Of a stretch of 64,000 nt of DNA, positions 62,521 to 64,000 are shown piece after piece (position 1 is the stretch's first letter; each line of letters opens with the position of its first letter). The stretch is from Scalesia atractyloides (taxonomy: Eukaryota > Streptophyta > Magnoliopsida > Asterales > Asteraceae), in NCBI GenBank assembly GCA_947069175.1, contig CAMTDV010000022.1, positions 33,047,476 to 33,111,475 on the forward strand. Direction: 5' to 3'. Under the pieces are notes generated by a model, which was not told the origin of the DNA, searched no databases, and was given only the letters and a program-made list of their open reading frames with translations. Both the position numbers and the translations under genes were made by a program.

Positions 62521-64000
62521 TTATCTTTTAGATTATAGTCAAACCTTTTTTTAAAAAAAACTAATCGCGAAACTCTTTTTTTGAGATAGTCGAAAACACA
62601 GAATCTGGTGTAGGTCAACATTTACCCTATTTCATGAATCTAATTTCCCAATTTCCTTCTTTAGCATCACATAAGAAGAACCCGCGCCGCTATGCGCCAT
62701 GCATCTCTTAAATTCCGTCAATTATATTTTTAGCAAATAATATCCAAATGAATTACAACAGTTTGATGTCTATTGATTATTCTACGTACCTTGTGTAATG
62801 AAATCCGCTATTCGCTTTTTCTAATGATGTAATTTTTTTGAATATGTCCTTCAACTCTGTTATGGACATCACCCTATCTCAAACAAAACCATCAAAAAAA
62901 ATTACACAAGGATAGGCTTGATAAAACTTAACAAGTTCCAAAAAGCTGTTGCTATGTGATTTAGGCCAAAAAGAGAGTAAAAATAATATTCATATATCAA
63001 AGTCAAAGTGTGCATTTATATATACGTGTGTTCTCAACGAAAACAACTACTGGGTCGAATGCCATACTTTTGTTCTTTGTTTGATTTTTCTAATACTTAT
63101 AGCAAACTTAGATGTAATTAATTTTTATTATTGTTTTTGAGATGTTTGTAGGCATGATAAAATCTGAGTTTTTGTACACAAATATATTCCAACTATACAT
63201 AAGTAGATCTATCATTTTCAAATCTAATTTCAACAATGAGGATCTAGAAGACTTTAGCAAGAATTTAATCGGTATCGGTTTGACATGTTACAATATTTAT
63301 ATAGGTCATCTTAGTTCGGTTTATTATGCTCGTCATCCCACATACGTGTCCCATAATATGAATATGTAAATACTTAATTAAATCGAGTGCACACGCATAC
63401 TTCCAGGAACTTTGATTCTGTTGTTAAACGGTTATTAACCAACTCAGACTTTTGCTGACTGAGTTGACCATGTTTGACCCATCTCCAAACTGTCTCGTAG
63501 TCCCTTTAGCAGCTTCCAACACCACCAAATACGTCACCGTTACAGACCACCACCATCTTTTACTTGTTTCGGCGACATCTCCCCGTCGCTAGTGGTCACC
63601 ATTGCAGACCACCATCATAACCTTCAACAACCACAAGTTCATGCCACAAATCATCAAATAAGATGATTATAAACATAAAAGACACGTTTATACATAATAC
63701 ATGCAATTAAGTTCCCAAAGTTAAGATTATACCCGAATAAAGTTCACCAAGGAATCTACTCATAATTTTCCTTTTAAACCTAAAGTTCCCATGTAGAATA
63801 AAAATCAAATCAGTTATATCTTCAATAACCAAAACAAATAGCAAGGAAATCAAACAGTTAGCAAGGTAATTGCTAGATTTGCATAACCTAAACTAATTTC
63901 AACAAAATCAAACATACCTATTCCTAAATAGAGTAGAGTTTTAAAATGTCAAGGCATCACACTGATATGGATAGGGAAATCAGAATATCGGAAGTCATGG
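62521..64000. other. Unassigned sequence to window end
   Basis: AT-rich, no recognisable gene or repeat. Open frames at 62949 and 63142 are AT-rich and lack motifs. 63490-63650 is CCACCAT-rich low complexity. Confidence 0.45.

Noticed and set aside
62949..63369. Two short plus-strand frames near the right end
   Set aside because: Under 80 codons, Ile/Asn/Phe-rich, no motif, no promoter or splice context.

Overview
This is a gene-poor, repeat-dense stretch of a plant nuclear genome. Clade-typical LTR retrotransposons, plant-type PBS sites complementary to initiator tRNA-Met, a MULE with plant-style introns and AT-rich spacers all point to a eudicot. From recalled family resemblance (chromovirus LTRs starting TGTCACACCCC, and a copia element with a post-pol extra ORF) I infer Asteraceae, not verified. 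I see no intact host gene.

Layout. (1) 1-20134: a minus-strand Ty1/copia element (A), cut off by the window start, with its gag interrupted at 4691-4695/18047-18051 by a structurally complete plus-strand copia element (B, 4696-18046, 303-bp LTRs, TSD TCCTC) that carries a degenerate env-like region after pol. (2) 20135-20722: 3' end, LTR and PBS of another copia element (C). (3) 20723-29765: remnants of gypsy-type LTRs, recognisable by shared 3' termini, with microsatellite, palindrome and tandem-repeat patches. (4) 29766-53952: a nest of minus-strand Ty3/gypsy chromoviruses. Outer element D (29771-53947, TSD CTTTT) is split by inner element E (32495-48073, TSD TTTTG). E's integrase is split by a solo LTR, F1 (36840-39097, TSD TGTAT), and D's 5' LTR is split by a second solo LTR of the same family, F2 (48447-51124, TSD AATAA). 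(5) 53953-56680: non-coding, with one promoter/5'UTR-like stretch. (6) 56684-61850: a MULE with TIRs and a decayed transposase fused to an OTU-like domain, with an internal tandem duplication. (7) 61851-64000: a possible Helitron terminus, a short tandem repeat, and sequence I cannot assign.

How the parts work together. Coding regions are parts of transposable elements and almost all carry stops or frameshifts: the RT catalytic box of B has a one-base deletion, the protease of E has lost its aspartate, and the OTU of the MULE has lost its cysteine. Nesting and TSDs give a relative insertion order: D before E before F1; D before F2; A before B.

Most interesting feature: solo LTR family F. Both copies carry four tRNA-like modules in the same order and orientation (one antisense in the upstream part, three sense downstream), several with good Pol III box A and box B matches. 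An LTR carrying an array of tRNA-like units, analogous in principle to 5S-bearing Cassandra LTRs, is not something I recognise as described.
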